64,000 bases of DNA from Halomonas sp. 25-S5 (GTDB lineage Bacteria; Pseudomonadota; Gammaproteobacteria; Pseudomonadales; Halomonadaceae): the NCBI RefSeq assembly GCF_029889845.1, contig NZ_JARANV010000016.1, forward strand, positions 31,290 through 95,289, written 5' to 3'. Below are positions 53,762 through 62,442 of this stretch, in pieces (the stretch's first letter is position 1; the number at the start of each line of letters is the position of its first letter). The notes under the pieces were generated by a model that ran no database searches, was not told the origin of the DNA, and saw only the letters and a list, made by a program, of their open reading frames with translations. A program made the position numbers and the translations under genes.

Positions 53762-54676
53762 TCATTCGATAGTTTCGAATGGCTCTCCCGGCGAGCAGTC
53801 CGCCACTGCGGCCTTCAGGGCCTCGGCGAGGGCATGGGTCGCCGGCCCGGCCCGATCCCGATCGCGGTGGATCAGCTGCACCGGATACTCGCGGCTGCCA
53901 CCGGCGGCCAACGGCAGCCGCTCGAGTCGCCCCTCGGCCAGTGCCTGGCGCAGGCGGGTCTCGGGAATCCAGGCAAAGCCCAGGCCCCGCTCGAGCATGT
54001 CGATGGAGGTCTGCAGGTGGCTCACCGTCCAGCGCTGCTCTGCCTTGAGCCAGCCGGCATCCATGGACTGGCGCAGCGCGGAGTCGCGCACTACCAGCTG
54101 GCGGTGCTGCTCAAGGTCGCGCAGGTCGAGCGGGCGACCCAGGCGATGCAACGGATGCTCGGGATGGGCCACGGCGAGGAAGTGCACCCTGACCAGCGGC
54201 TCGCCCAGGAAGCCCTGGGCCGAGATGCCCGAGGCCACCAGGTCGGCACTGCCGTCATAGAGCATTTCGATGCCGCCGTTGAGCACCGTCTCGTGGAGCT
54301 GGACGCGCACATGGGGATAGGCCGCCGAGAAAGCCTCCAGGGCCCGGGCCAGGGCATCGGGGGGGAAGATCTGGTCGACGGCCAGCACCACCTCCGCCTC
54401 GAGTCCCTCGGCCAGGCGACCCGCCACATCTTCCAGCGAAGCGGCATTCTCGAGCAGCTGGCGAGCGCGGCGCAGCAGCAGCTCGCCGGCCTCGGTGAGA
54501 CGCACTTGCCGGCCCACCGGCTCCATCACCGCCACCCCGAGCTGCTCCTCGAGCTTGTGCACGGCGTGGTTCAGGGTCGAGGGGCTCTTGTGAATCGCCT
54601 CGGCGGCACGGGCGAAGCCGCCATGGTCGACCACGGCCGCCAGCATCTGCCATTGGGCCAGGGTGACACGGGACAT
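53762..54676 (-). CDS. LysR-family transcriptional regulator
   Basis: 304 residues. N-terminal wHTH (WQMLAAVVDHGGFARAAEAIHKSPSTLNHAVHKLEEQLGV) and a LysR periplasmic-binding-like sensor domain (VVLAVDQIFPPDALARAL, GLGFAWIPETRLRQAL). It diverges from a pirin gene and lies upstream of the hydroquinone reductase gene (99-bp gap), so it likely controls one or both. The 98-bp divergent gap holds TTCGAA-type symmetric bits near the starts. Confidence 0.9.
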   Translation of the reverse strand: MSRVTLAQWQMLAAVVDHGGFARAAEAIHKSPSTLNHAVHKLEEQLGVAVMEPVGRQVRLTEAGELLLRRARQLLENAASLEDVAGRLAEGLEAEVVLAVDQIFPPDALARALEAFSAAYPHVRVQLHETVLNGGIEMLYDGSADLVASGISAQGFLGEPLVRVHFLAVAHPEHPLHRLGRPLDLRDLEQHRQLVVRDSALRQSMDAGWLKAEQRWTVSHLQTSIDMLERGLGFAWIPETRLRQALAEGRLERLPLAAGGSREYPVQLIHRDRDRAGPATHALAEALKAAVADCSPGEPFETIE

Positions 54677-54774
54677 TTCGAATTCCTCGAATCTATAGAG
54701 CGAAACGTTGCGCTTAATCTTCGAAAAATCCGACCTAAAATGCCAGTCAAACCATACAGAATCGGAGACACCCC

Positions 54775-55620
54775 ATGGCCACCCCGACCATCCGGCAGGT
54801 CGACCAGCTGGTGAACAGCCAGCCGAGCCAGGACGGCGACGGCGTCAGGATCCAGCGCATCCATGACTTCGGCGGAGGGCTCGACCCCTTCCTGATGCTC
54901 GACGAGCTGGGCTCCGACCAGCCGGATGACTACATCGGCGGCTTCCCGCCCCACCCCCACCGCGGCATCCAGACCCTGACCTACGTGATCCACGGCGGCC
55001 TGACCCACGAGGACCACCTGGGCCACTCGAGCACCATCCGGGCCGGCGATGCCCAGTGGATGCATACCGGGCGCGGCATCATCCACTCGGAGATGCCGCT
55101 GACCGACCAGCAGGGCCTCCACGCCTTCCAGCTGTGGCTGAACCTGGCGGCACGGGACAAGCTGAGCCCGGCCACCTACCGCGACGTGCGCGGCACAGAG
55201 ATGCCCACGCTGAGCGGCCAGGAGACCAGTCTGGTCGCCCTGGGAGGGTGCTGGCAGGACACCGCCGGCGAGAGCGTCACGGGCCCCCTGGAGGCCCTGG
55301 CCGGCCAGGGCGCGGTGGCCCATGCCCGGCTGGCGGCCGGCGGCGAGCTGGCGCTGGCGACCGAGGCAACCACCCTGCTGGTATACGTCTTCAAGGGTAG
55401 CCTCGAGATCGCCGGCACCGCGGTGCCCCAAGGCCGGCTCGCGCGGCTGGGCAGCGGCGAGCGGCTCGCGCTGACCAGCCGCGAGGGCGCCGAGGCCCTG
55501 CTGCTGGCTGGCGAGCCCCATGGCGAACCGATTGCCCACTACGGCCCCTTCGTGATGAACGCGCACGCCGAGCTGGAGCAGGCGCTGAGGGACTACCGCG
55601 ATGGCACCCTCACCGGTTGA
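54775..55620 (+). CDS. Pirin-family protein (second copy)
   Basis: 281 residues, full-length pirin. IGGFPPHPHRGIQTLTYVIHGGLTHEDHLGHSSTIR contains the metal-binding His triad (HPHRG...THEDH), MHTGRGIIHSEMPL the Glu/His, and the C-terminal cupin has EPIAHYGPFVMN. Pirins with this motif can act as quercetinases or as metal-dependent regulators. It starts at an ATG with GGAGA upstream and is divergent from LysR. Unlike the other pirin in the window, its C terminus looks normal. Confidence 0.9.
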   Translation: MATPTIRQVDQLVNSQPSQDGDGVRIQRIHDFGGGLDPFLMLDELGSDQPDDYIGGFPPHPHRGIQTLTYVIHGGLTHEDHLGHSSTIRAGDAQWMHTGRGIIHSEMPLTDQQGLHAFQLWLNLAARDKLSPATYRDVRGTEMPTLSGQETSLVALGGCWQDTAGESVTGPLEALAGQGAVAHARLAAGGELALATEATTLLVYVFKGSLEIAGTAVPQGRLARLGSGERLALTSREGAEALLLAGEPHGEPIAHYGPFVMNAHAELEQALRDYRDGTLTG

Positions 55621-55857
55621 ACGGCATCACTGAACGACATCCACCCGGACCGGGGTTGAAATTCCCCGGCCCGGCGTGTCCAATGTTGGCTTAACAAACA
55701 GTGTTCGCGCTTCTGCGCCGACGCCCTCCTCGCCGCAAGGAAGGCGGGCGACGGCCCTTCCTGTATGTCCGTACAGACTAGGCATCCCATACGTCATGGG
55801 GTATGGTTCTGATGCCACTTATTTTATTTCCTTTTCATCTGTCACGGCCCGTTACTC

Positions 55858-57588
55858 ATGATGCGAATCCTCCATTCGCTGCCCCGCACCCACAAGCTGT
55901 TGCTGTTACCCGTTGCCACCATGGTCACCGTGCTGGGCGCACAGAAAATCGTTACCTCCTTCGAAGATGTCCAGCGTGACAGCCAGACGCTCGACACCGT
56001 TCTCGTCCCCCTCGATGCCGATGCCCGCCCCGGCCTGCCTTCGCTGCGCACGGAGCGAACGCCGGTGGCCGACGCCATCGAGATGGCGACCCAGACCCTC
56101 GACGCCACCCGCAACCATGTCCCGCTCTCCGTGCTCACCGCCTCGGAAATCGTCGATATCGATTTCGTTACCTCGGCCAAGGCCCGCAGCAACGAGTCCG
56201 CGATTCCCGAGACCCTCGCCCTGCCAGCGGCCTCGCGCGAGGAAATATCTCGCGGCGACACCGGGCTGCTGGCGGACGGCGGCGCCAGCCTCGATGATGG
56301 CGTCCTGCACATGGCCGTGGTCATCGGGACCATCGCCGGCGGCATGCTCGATCATGACGGCGGGCTGGTGGCCGATGCCACCTCCTACGAGGAGGTCTCC
56401 GAGGACGAGCTGGCACTGTTCGACGAGGGGCCAATCCAGCTGGAGAAGGAGATCGCCACCAACGAGCCCTACGTGCCGGAGTGGCACACCTATGAGGTCC
56501 AGGCGGGCGACACCTTCGCGATCATGGCCCAGGACCACCTCGGCATGGGCTATAGCGAGGTAATGAACCTGCTGGAGCGCCTGCCCGAGCCTCGGCTCCT
56601 GATCCACTGGCGGCAGGGCAACCGCCTGGAGTACCAGCTCGACGAAAAGGGCCGCCTGCTCTCCCTGCGCCTGATGAAGAACGCCCGGGACGGCTACCTG
56701 GTCGAGCGCCAGGAGCAGGGGTTCGAGGTCGCCACCATCGAACGCGCCGGCGAGGCGACCCAGCGCCTCTTCGCCGGCAGCATCAGCGGCAGCTTCGCAC
56801 GCTCGGCCAAGGCCACCGGTCTGACCAGCGCCGAGGTCTCGCAACTCTCCCGGGTCCTGGAAAAGAAACTCGACTTCCGCCGCGATACTCGTCGCGGCGA
56901 TCGTTTTCAGGTGCTGGTGGAGTCCGACCTCATCGACGGCGAGAGCCTCGACCCGCGGGTGCTGGCGGTGGAGTACGCCGGCGAGCGCATGAACCTTACC
57001 CTCGTGCGCAACCGCGATGACAACCGCTTCTATACCCCGGATGGCAAGAGCCTCGACCCGGCCTTCGACCGCTACCCCTTTGACGGTCGCTACCGGCTGA
57101 GCTCGAACTTCAACCCGCGCCGCAAGCACCCGGTCACCGGCCGCATCAGCCCCCACAAGGGCACCGACTTCGCCATGCCCATCGGCTCCGCCGTCCAGGC
57201 CCCCGCCAACGGCCGCGTGGAGAAGGTCGGCCACCATCCGGCGGCAGGACGCTACGTGGTGATCCGCCACGACAATGGCTACAAGACCCGCTACCTGCAC
57301 CTCTCCAAGCCCCTGGTCAGCAATGGCCAGCGCGTCACCATGGGCGAGCGCATTGCGCTGTCCGGCAACTCCGGGCGCAGCACCGGCCCTCACCTGCACT
57401 ACGAGGTCCTGGTCAACAACCGCCAGGTGAATGCCATGAAGGTGGCCCTGCCCGAGAACCAGAGCCTCCAGGGCGAGCAACTTGTGGCCTTCCAGCGCCA
57501 GGCAGCGCCCGCGCTGGCCGCCCTGCAGAGCGGCGAAACCGGCACCGTGGTCGCCAGCGCCGGCGCCGCGGGCGACGACGAGGGCTGA
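55858..57588 (+). CDS. mepM: M23 murein endopeptidase (MepM/OapA-like)
   Basis: 576 residues. N-terminal anchor (HKLLLLPVATMVTVLG), a long linker to about 200, an OapA/LysM-like domain (EWHTYEVQAGDTFAIMAQDHLGMGYSEVMNLL, about 205-290), and the LytM metallopeptidase domain with the zinc motifs PHKGTDFAM (HxxxD) and GPHLHYEV (HxH). MepM cuts D,D-crosslinks so the cell wall can grow. The linker is longer than in E. coli. A terminator hairpin follows. Confidence 0.92.
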   Translation: MMRILHSLPRTHKLLLLPVATMVTVLGAQKIVTSFEDVQRDSQTLDTVLVPLDADARPGLPSLRTERTPVADAIEMATQTLDATRNHVPLSVLTASEIVDIDFVTSAKARSNESAIPETLALPAASREEISRGDTGLLADGGASLDDGVLHMAVVIGTIAGGMLDHDGGLVADATSYEEVSEDELALFDEGPIQLEKEIATNEPYVPEWHTYEVQAGDTFAIMAQDHLGMGYSEVMNLLERLPEPRLLIHWRQGNRLEYQLDEKGRLLSLRLMKNARDGYLVERQEQGFEVATIERAGEATQRLFAGSISGSFARSAKATGLTSAEVSQLSRVLEKKLDFRRDTRRGDRFQVLVESDLIDGESLDPRVLAVEYAGERMNLTLVRNRDDNRFYTPDGKSLDPAFDRYPFDGRYRLSSNFNPRRKHPVTGRISPHKGTDFAMPIGSAVQAPANGRVEKVGHHPAAGRYVVIRHDNGYKTRYLHLSKPLVSNGQRVTMGERIALSGNSGRSTGPHLHYEVLVNNRQVNAMKVALPENQSLQGEQLVAFQRQAAPALAALQSGETGTVVASAGAAGDDEG

Positions 57589-57622
57589 ACCTCCCTATCA
57601 TTGCATCGCCGCCACTGTCTCT

Positions 57623-57650
57623 CCGCGCCCCGCCCTCGAGCGGGGCGCGG
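57623..57650 (+). terminator. Terminator hairpin after mepM
   Basis: Perfect 11-bp stem CCGCGCCCCGC / GCGGGGCGCGG with a CCTCGA loop, 34 bases past the mepM stop, then TCGTTCT. Good terminator shape despite a weak T tract. Confidence 0.7.
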
Positions 57651-57742
57651 TCGTTCTGGGGCAGCCGGCTCGGCCGTGGCCCGTTACTCCTTGAGCAGCC
57701 ACTCGGGATACACTAGCCCCCCAAGGATCGGAGACCCTCGGC

Positions 57743-59596
57743 GTGTCCTCACCCCATGCCCAACCCCGACCGGCCCCGCCGGCCGAGCGCCGCCTGGCCA
57801 GCTTCCTCGGCGTCTTTCGCTACAGCCACCGTGCCCTGGCGCTGGTCTGGCAGACCTCCCGCGCGCTGACCCTGGGGCTCGCGCTCTGCACCCTGGTCGC
57901 CGGGGTGCTGCCCGCGGTGGCGGCCTGGATCGGCCAGCTGATCGTCGATTCGGTGGTGGCGGCCATGGCCCATCATGCCGAGACCGGGGAGGTCGACTGG
58001 TGGGGAGTGCTGCGCTACGTGCTGGCCGAGGCAGGCGTGATCGCCACCATCGCCCTGGCCCAGCGCGGCCTCTCGGCCCAGCAGTCGCTGCTGCGCGCCC
58101 TGCTCGGCCAGAAGGTCAACGTGATGATCCTCGAGAAGGCCGGCACCCTCTCCCTCGAGCAGTTCGAGGACTCCGAATTCTACGACAAGCTGACCCGGGC
58201 CCGTCGCGAGGCCTCGGTGCGGCCGCTGGGCCTGGTCAACAAGACCTTCGGCCTGGCCCAGAACGCCATCTCGCTGGCCAGTTTCGGCGTGCTGCTGGTG
58301 CAGTTCTCGCCCTGGGCGCTGCTGGTGCTGGTGATCGGCGCCCTGCCGGTGTTCGTCTCGGAGGCCAAGTTCTCCGGTGACGCCTTCCGGCTGTTCCGCT
58401 GGCGCTCGCCGCAGACCCGCATGCAGATGTACCTGGAGACGGTGCTGGCCAGGGAGGACAGCATCAAGGAGGTCAAGCTGTTCGGGCTGGAGCCCCTGCT
58501 GCTTGCGCGCTACCGGAGCATCTTCGACAGCCTCTACGCCGAGGATCGCCGCCTGACGCTGCGCCGCGAGACCTGGGGCTTCCTGCTCGGGCTGCTGGGC
58601 ACCCTGGCCTTCTACGCCGCCTACGCCTGGGTGGTGGCGGAGACCGTCACCGGAAGACTGACCCTGGGCGAAATGACCATGTACCTGATGGTCTTCAAGC
58701 AGGGCCAGGCGGCGCTCTCGGCGAGCCTCACGGCGATCGGCGGCATGTACGAGGACAACCTCTACCTCTCGAACCTCTACGAGTACCTGGAGCAACCGGT
58801 GCCCGCCGAGCACGGTACCCTGACCACGGGGGCGCGTCCCGGTGACGGCATCCGCTTCGAGAGCGTGGGCTTCACCTATCCAGGCGCCGAGTCGCCGGCC
58901 CTCTCGGGCATCTCGCTGCACCTGCGCCCGGGCGGGAGCCTCGCCCTGGTGGGGGCCAACGGCTCGGGCAAGACCACCCTGATCAAGCTGCTGACCCGCC
59001 TCTACGAGCCCAGCGAGGGGCGCATCCTGCTCGACGGCAGTGACCTGCGCGACTGGGAGGTCCAGGCGCTGCGCCGGCGCATCGGGGTGATCTTCCAGGA
59101 CTTCGTGCGCTACCAGATGAAGGTGGGCGAGAACCTCGGGGCCGGGGACGTCGCCGCCTTCACCGACGAGACCCGCTGGCGGGAGGCCGCCAGGCGCGGC
59201 CTGGCCGATGAGTTCATCGCCGACATGCCCGGCGGCTACCACACCCAGCTCGGGCGCTGGTTCAAGGGCGGCCAGGAGCTCTCCGGCGGCCAGTGGCAGA
59301 AGATCGCCCTGTCGCGGGCCTACATGCGCGAGGACGCCGATATCCTGGTGCTCGACGAGCCCACGGCGGCCATGGATGCCGCGGCCGAGGCGGCCATCTA
59401 TGCCGACTTCCGCGAGCACAGCCGCGACCGCATGACCATCCTGATCTCACACCGCTTCTCGACGGTGCGTGCCGCCGACTGGATCCTCGTCATCGACGGC
59501 GGCGAGATCCTCGAACAGGGCGACCATCAGAGCCTGATGGCCGCCAATGGCCGCTATGCACGGCTGTTCCGCCTGCAGGCCAGGGGCTACCGCTGA
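57743..59596 (+). CDS. ABC transporter, fused permease and ATPase
   Basis: 617 residues from a GTG at 57743 with GGAG nine bases upstream. Residues about 20-340 are six-helix ABC_membrane (exporter type), and about 365-600 the nucleotide-binding domain: GANGSGKTT (Walker A), LSGGQWQKIALSRAYM (signature), ILVLDEPTAAMD (Walker B), LISHRF (switch His). Single-polypeptide half exporters work as dimers; the cargo cannot be read from sequence (lipid, peptide or drug). Stands alone. Confidence 0.92.
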   Translation: MSSPHAQPRPAPPAERRLASFLGVFRYSHRALALVWQTSRALTLGLALCTLVAGVLPAVAAWIGQLIVDSVVAAMAHHAETGEVDWWGVLRYVLAEAGVIATIALAQRGLSAQQSLLRALLGQKVNVMILEKAGTLSLEQFEDSEFYDKLTRARREASVRPLGLVNKTFGLAQNAISLASFGVLLVQFSPWALLVLVIGALPVFVSEAKFSGDAFRLFRWRSPQTRMQMYLETVLAREDSIKEVKLFGLEPLLLARYRSIFDSLYAEDRRLTLRRETWGFLLGLLGTLAFYAAYAWVVAETVTGRLTLGEMTMYLMVFKQGQAALSASLTAIGGMYEDNLYLSNLYEYLEQPVPAEHGTLTTGARPGDGIRFESVGFTYPGAESPALSGISLHLRPGGSLALVGANGSGKTTLIKLLTRLYEPSEGRILLDGSDLRDWEVQALRRRIGVIFQDFVRYQMKVGENLGAGDVAAFTDETRWREAARRGLADEFIADMPGGYHTQLGRWFKGGQELSGGQWQKIALSRAYMREDADILVLDEPTAAMDAAAEAAIYADFREHSRDRMTILISHRFSTVRAADWILVIDGGEILEQGDHQSLMAANGRYARLFRLQARGYR

Positions 59597-59636
59597 GCCA
59601 GCCACGGCGCCACCCAGTCGCGGCAGCGGCTCCCCG

Positions 59637-61250
59637 CTACCCGGCCAGCGGGCGGTCCAGGGCCGTCAGCAGGGTGGCGTCGCGCTGGTAGATGTCCGGC
59701 CGGAAGACCAGCTCGCCCTCCTCCCCCGGGTGCACCGTCCAGTAATGCAGGATTACCGGCACGGGACGCTCGAGATGGATGTTGCGGGTCGCGCCCTGGG
59801 CGACCAGCGAGGCCACATGGGCGGGCGTGCCGGTATCATCGAAGAGGTGCTGGGCCAGTTCGAGCACGCCCTGCACGCGGATGCAGCCGGAGCTGAAGGC
59901 ACGCTGCTTGCTGGCAAAAAGCCCCTGGGCGGGGGTGTCGTGCAGGTAGACGAGGTGCTCATTGGGAAAGCGCAGCACGACGCGGCCCAGGGCATTGTGC
60001 GGGCCAGACCGCTGGCGAAGCATGATGTTGCCTGGCCGCGACCAGTCGATCTCGCGCGGATCGAGACGCTGGCCGGAAGGCCCTAGCACCATGAGGTCCT
60101 CCCGCCACAGGTAGCTAAGATCACGGCGTACCTTGGGCAGCACGTCCTCGCGCAGGATGGTCGGCGGCACCGTCCAGGTGGGGTTGACTGTCAGGTGGGT
60201 GATCGCCGAGCGCAGCGAGGGGGTTCGGCGATAGGAGCGCCCCACCACGATGCGCGAGCGCCATACCCGGCCGTCGGGGCGGAAGTAGCTGATCCGGTAG
60301 CCGGCGATGTCCACCAGCACGAAGGAGTCCGGCAGCCCGTGGAGCAGCCAGCGGGCGCGCTCCAGGTTGACGCGGATCTGGTCGATGCGCGCGCCCACCG
60401 GCACGTTCAGGGCCTCCCGGGTCCGGGGACCGACGATGCCGTCCGCCTCGAGCAGGTGGCGGCGCTGGAAACGCTTCACGGCTTCCACCAGGGCATCATC
60501 GTAGCGGCGCGGCTCCGCAGCGCCCGACTCGACCCCGGCAAAGAGGTCGGCCACCATCACCTCCAGCTCACCGATGATCGCCAGGCGCTCGCGCAGCAGC
60601 GGCACATCCTCATGGAGATCGCCCGGGCGCAGCGACTGCTGTCGTTGCGGCAGCCTCGGCCAGCCGCCCTGGCGCTCGATATGGCGGTAGCGGGCCAGGC
60701 CCGCGCGCAGGCGCTCATAGGGGGTCGCCGAGGGGCGTGCCAGGGCGAAGGCCTGTTCGAAGCGCTGGGCATCCACCGCCCGCGACACCGCCGCCAGATT
60801 CAGGGGTGGCGCGTCGATGGGCACCTCCCAGTCCGGATCGATGCGGTGGGGATCCACCTTGCCGCGCTGAAGATGACGCAGCGCCGTCAACAGGACACGG
60901 CTGGCCTGCAGGTCGAAGCGTGCCCGGCCGGCCGGCGTCGTTTCCTCGGCGCGCACCTGGCGGTGTCCCGCCACCAGCGCATCCGGCCGGTAGTCCTGCG
61001 GGTTCAAACCATCGGCCTCCAGGCTGCGCAGGGCCGCGGCAAAGGCGGTGACGGTCTCGGCCTCCTGCCAGGCGGGCCGCCCCTCCCGGGCAGCGTAGAA
61101 GTCCCGCAGGCCGCCCTCCTCCTCGGCTAGCCGCTCGGCGAGGGCCCCGGCCACGGTGGCCTCGCCCTCCTCGGCGAGGGCCCAGGTACTCATCGAGAGC
61201 ATCATCCCCACCACGAGAAGCAGTGGCGTCAATCCTTTGGCTGAGGGCAT
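59637..61250 (-). CDS. Secreted L,D-transpeptidase (YcbB/LdtD-like)
   Basis: 537 residues from the ATG at 61250 with AGGA upstream; the frame extends to 61481 antisense and in a divergent promoter, so the shorter start is chosen. Signal peptide (TPLLLVVGMMLSMSTWALA), an N-terminal helical domain (about 60-260), a peptidoglycan-binding module (VEAVKRFQRRHLLEADGIVGPRT) and a YkuD catalytic domain with the HDTPAQ His and nucleophile SSGCIRVQ. It makes 3-3 crosslinks in peptidoglycan. It is divergent from another L,D-transpeptidase. Confidence 0.92.
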   Translation of the reverse strand: MPSAKGLTPLLLVVGMMLSMSTWALAEEGEATVAGALAERLAEEEGGLRDFYAAREGRPAWQEAETVTAFAAALRSLEADGLNPQDYRPDALVAGHRQVRAEETTPAGRARFDLQASRVLLTALRHLQRGKVDPHRIDPDWEVPIDAPPLNLAAVSRAVDAQRFEQAFALARPSATPYERLRAGLARYRHIERQGGWPRLPQRQQSLRPGDLHEDVPLLRERLAIIGELEVMVADLFAGVESGAAEPRRYDDALVEAVKRFQRRHLLEADGIVGPRTREALNVPVGARIDQIRVNLERARWLLHGLPDSFVLVDIAGYRISYFRPDGRVWRSRIVVGRSYRRTPSLRSAITHLTVNPTWTVPPTILREDVLPKVRRDLSYLWREDLMVLGPSGQRLDPREIDWSRPGNIMLRQRSGPHNALGRVVLRFPNEHLVYLHDTPAQGLFASKQRAFSSGCIRVQGVLELAQHLFDDTGTPAHVASLVAQGATRNIHLERPVPVILHYWTVHPGEEGELVFRPDIYQRDATLLTALDRPLAG

Positions 61251-61413
61251 GGGTCCTGGCTCCTGCGTTGAGAATGAGGTCTGGTCATCGTGTTTCCCTT
61301 GGTCATAATAGTGCCCGACATGGAACCGCAGGGAAGCCGGCCCCTCTACGTCATCGTCCCGCCGTCGGAAATGGCCGACGACAGCCCAGCATGACACACC
61401 ACAGGTTTCCCGA

Positions 61414-62148
61414 ATGCCGATCCCCTTCCCGAATCGATGTCTTCCCGGCACCGCCTTGTGCAGCGCGCTGCTGCTGGGCACGCCGGCCGCCCTGGCCGGC
61501 GACGATTTCCTGGCCCAGGCCTACTCGCCCGATACGCTGCCCCAGCGTCCTCTCGACCAGACCCTGACCCGGCTGGCGCCCGACGCCGACCCTCGAGTCC
61601 TGCGCCTGGCGGCCCGCGCACTCTCCTGTGCCGACCCGGACGCCGAACGCCTGGCGGTGATCGACTTCTCGCTGCCCTCCACCGAGCCGCGCCTCTGGGT
61701 CTTCGACCTGCAGCGCCGCCAGTTGTTGTTCGAGGAACTGGTCTCCCACGGCCAGGGCTCCGGCAACGCCATGGCCGAGACCTTCTCCAACATCCCGGAA
61801 AGCCACCAGTCCAGCATCGGCCTGTTCCGCACCATGAACAGCTATCAGGGCAGCAACGGCTACTCGCTGCGCCTGGAGGGACTCGAGCCCGGGGTCAACG
61901 ACCTGGCCTACCAGCGCGCCATCGTCATTCATGGCGCCGACTATGTCAGCGAGGCCTTCATCGAGCAGACCGGCCGCCTCGGCCGCAGCTATGGCTGCCC
62001 GGCGGTTCGCCAGGCGGTCGCCGCACCGTTGATCGACAGCATCAAGGAGGATCAGTACCTGTTCACCTACTATCCCGATCCGGAGTGGCTGGCGAGCTCG
62101 GACTTCTTCCGCTGCAACCGGGATGAGGGGCAACTGGCCCTGAACTGA
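61414..62148 (+). CDS. Murein L,D-transpeptidase catalytic-domain protein (YkuD_2 type)
   Basis: 244 residues. Signal peptide (GTALCSALLLGTPAALA) and a single catalytic domain with AIVIHGADYVS, GRSYGCPAVRQ (nucleophile Cys) and an atypically short C terminus (DFFRCNRDEGQLALN). It lacks peptidoglycan-binding domains. This matches the YkuD_2/DUF2778-like murein L,D-transpeptidase group often found near YcbB. The exact reaction (crosslinking, lipoprotein attachment or a carboxypeptidase activity) is not known from sequence. Divergent from the YcbB homologue with 163 bp between. Confidence 0.88.
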   Translation: MPIPFPNRCLPGTALCSALLLGTPAALAGDDFLAQAYSPDTLPQRPLDQTLTRLAPDADPRVLRLAARALSCADPDAERLAVIDFSLPSTEPRLWVFDLQRRQLLFEELVSHGQGSGNAMAETFSNIPESHQSSIGLFRTMNSYQGSNGYSLRLEGLEPGVNDLAYQRAIVIHGADYVSEAFIEQTGRLGRSYGCPAVRQAVAAPLIDSIKEDQYLFTYYPDPEWLASSDFFRCNRDEGQLALN

Positions 62149-62153
62149 CCCGC

Positions 62154-62194
62154 GCCCTGCCATGGCGCCACCGCGGGCGGCACCATGGCAGGGC
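62154..62194 (+). terminator. Hairpin after the second L,D-transpeptidase
   Basis: 12-bp stem GCCCTGCCATGG / CCATGGCAGGGC with a 17-base GC-rich loop region that can pair internally. No T run; likely a 3'-end hairpin or terminator. Confidence 0.65.
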
Positions 62195-62308
62195 ATACGG
62201 GCCTCTGCTGCACCCTACTGCACCGCCCTCGGGGCATCGCTCGAGGCTTCGACACCCTCCATTTTATTAACAAGTATTTGATAAAAAAAGGCTTTTCATG
62301 AATTGGCC

Positions 62309-62400
62309 GCCGCCTTGCCTTAGCACTGAACAGCAAGGCAGGCGTAGACCAGGCTCCCCGGGAGTACGAGTGCGTCGGACCCGACCTTCAACGGCGAAGG
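62309..62400 (+). promoter_or_regulatory. Structured leader of the nitrate transporter gene
   Basis: Two hairpins precede narK. The first pairs CGCCGCCTTGC with GCAAGGC-A-GGCG (about 62310-62344). The second, 62385-62400, is CCTTC-AACGGC-GAAGG: a 5-bp stem with a hexaloop having A at position 1 and G at 4, as in ANTAR (NasR/NasT) target RNAs. ANTAR control of nitrate assimilation is known in Proteobacteria; here it is inference, and the usual paired hexaloop was not clearly found. Confidence 0.4.
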
Positions 62401-62442
62401 CCCAGGATCGTGTGTTCGACCATCACTCGACGAGGTACTCCC

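Noticed and set aside
55621..55857. Small ORFs between pirin and mepM
   Set aside because: Both strands show only short, Arg/Ser/Pro-rich frames without start signals; treated as an intergenic region with the mepM promoter.
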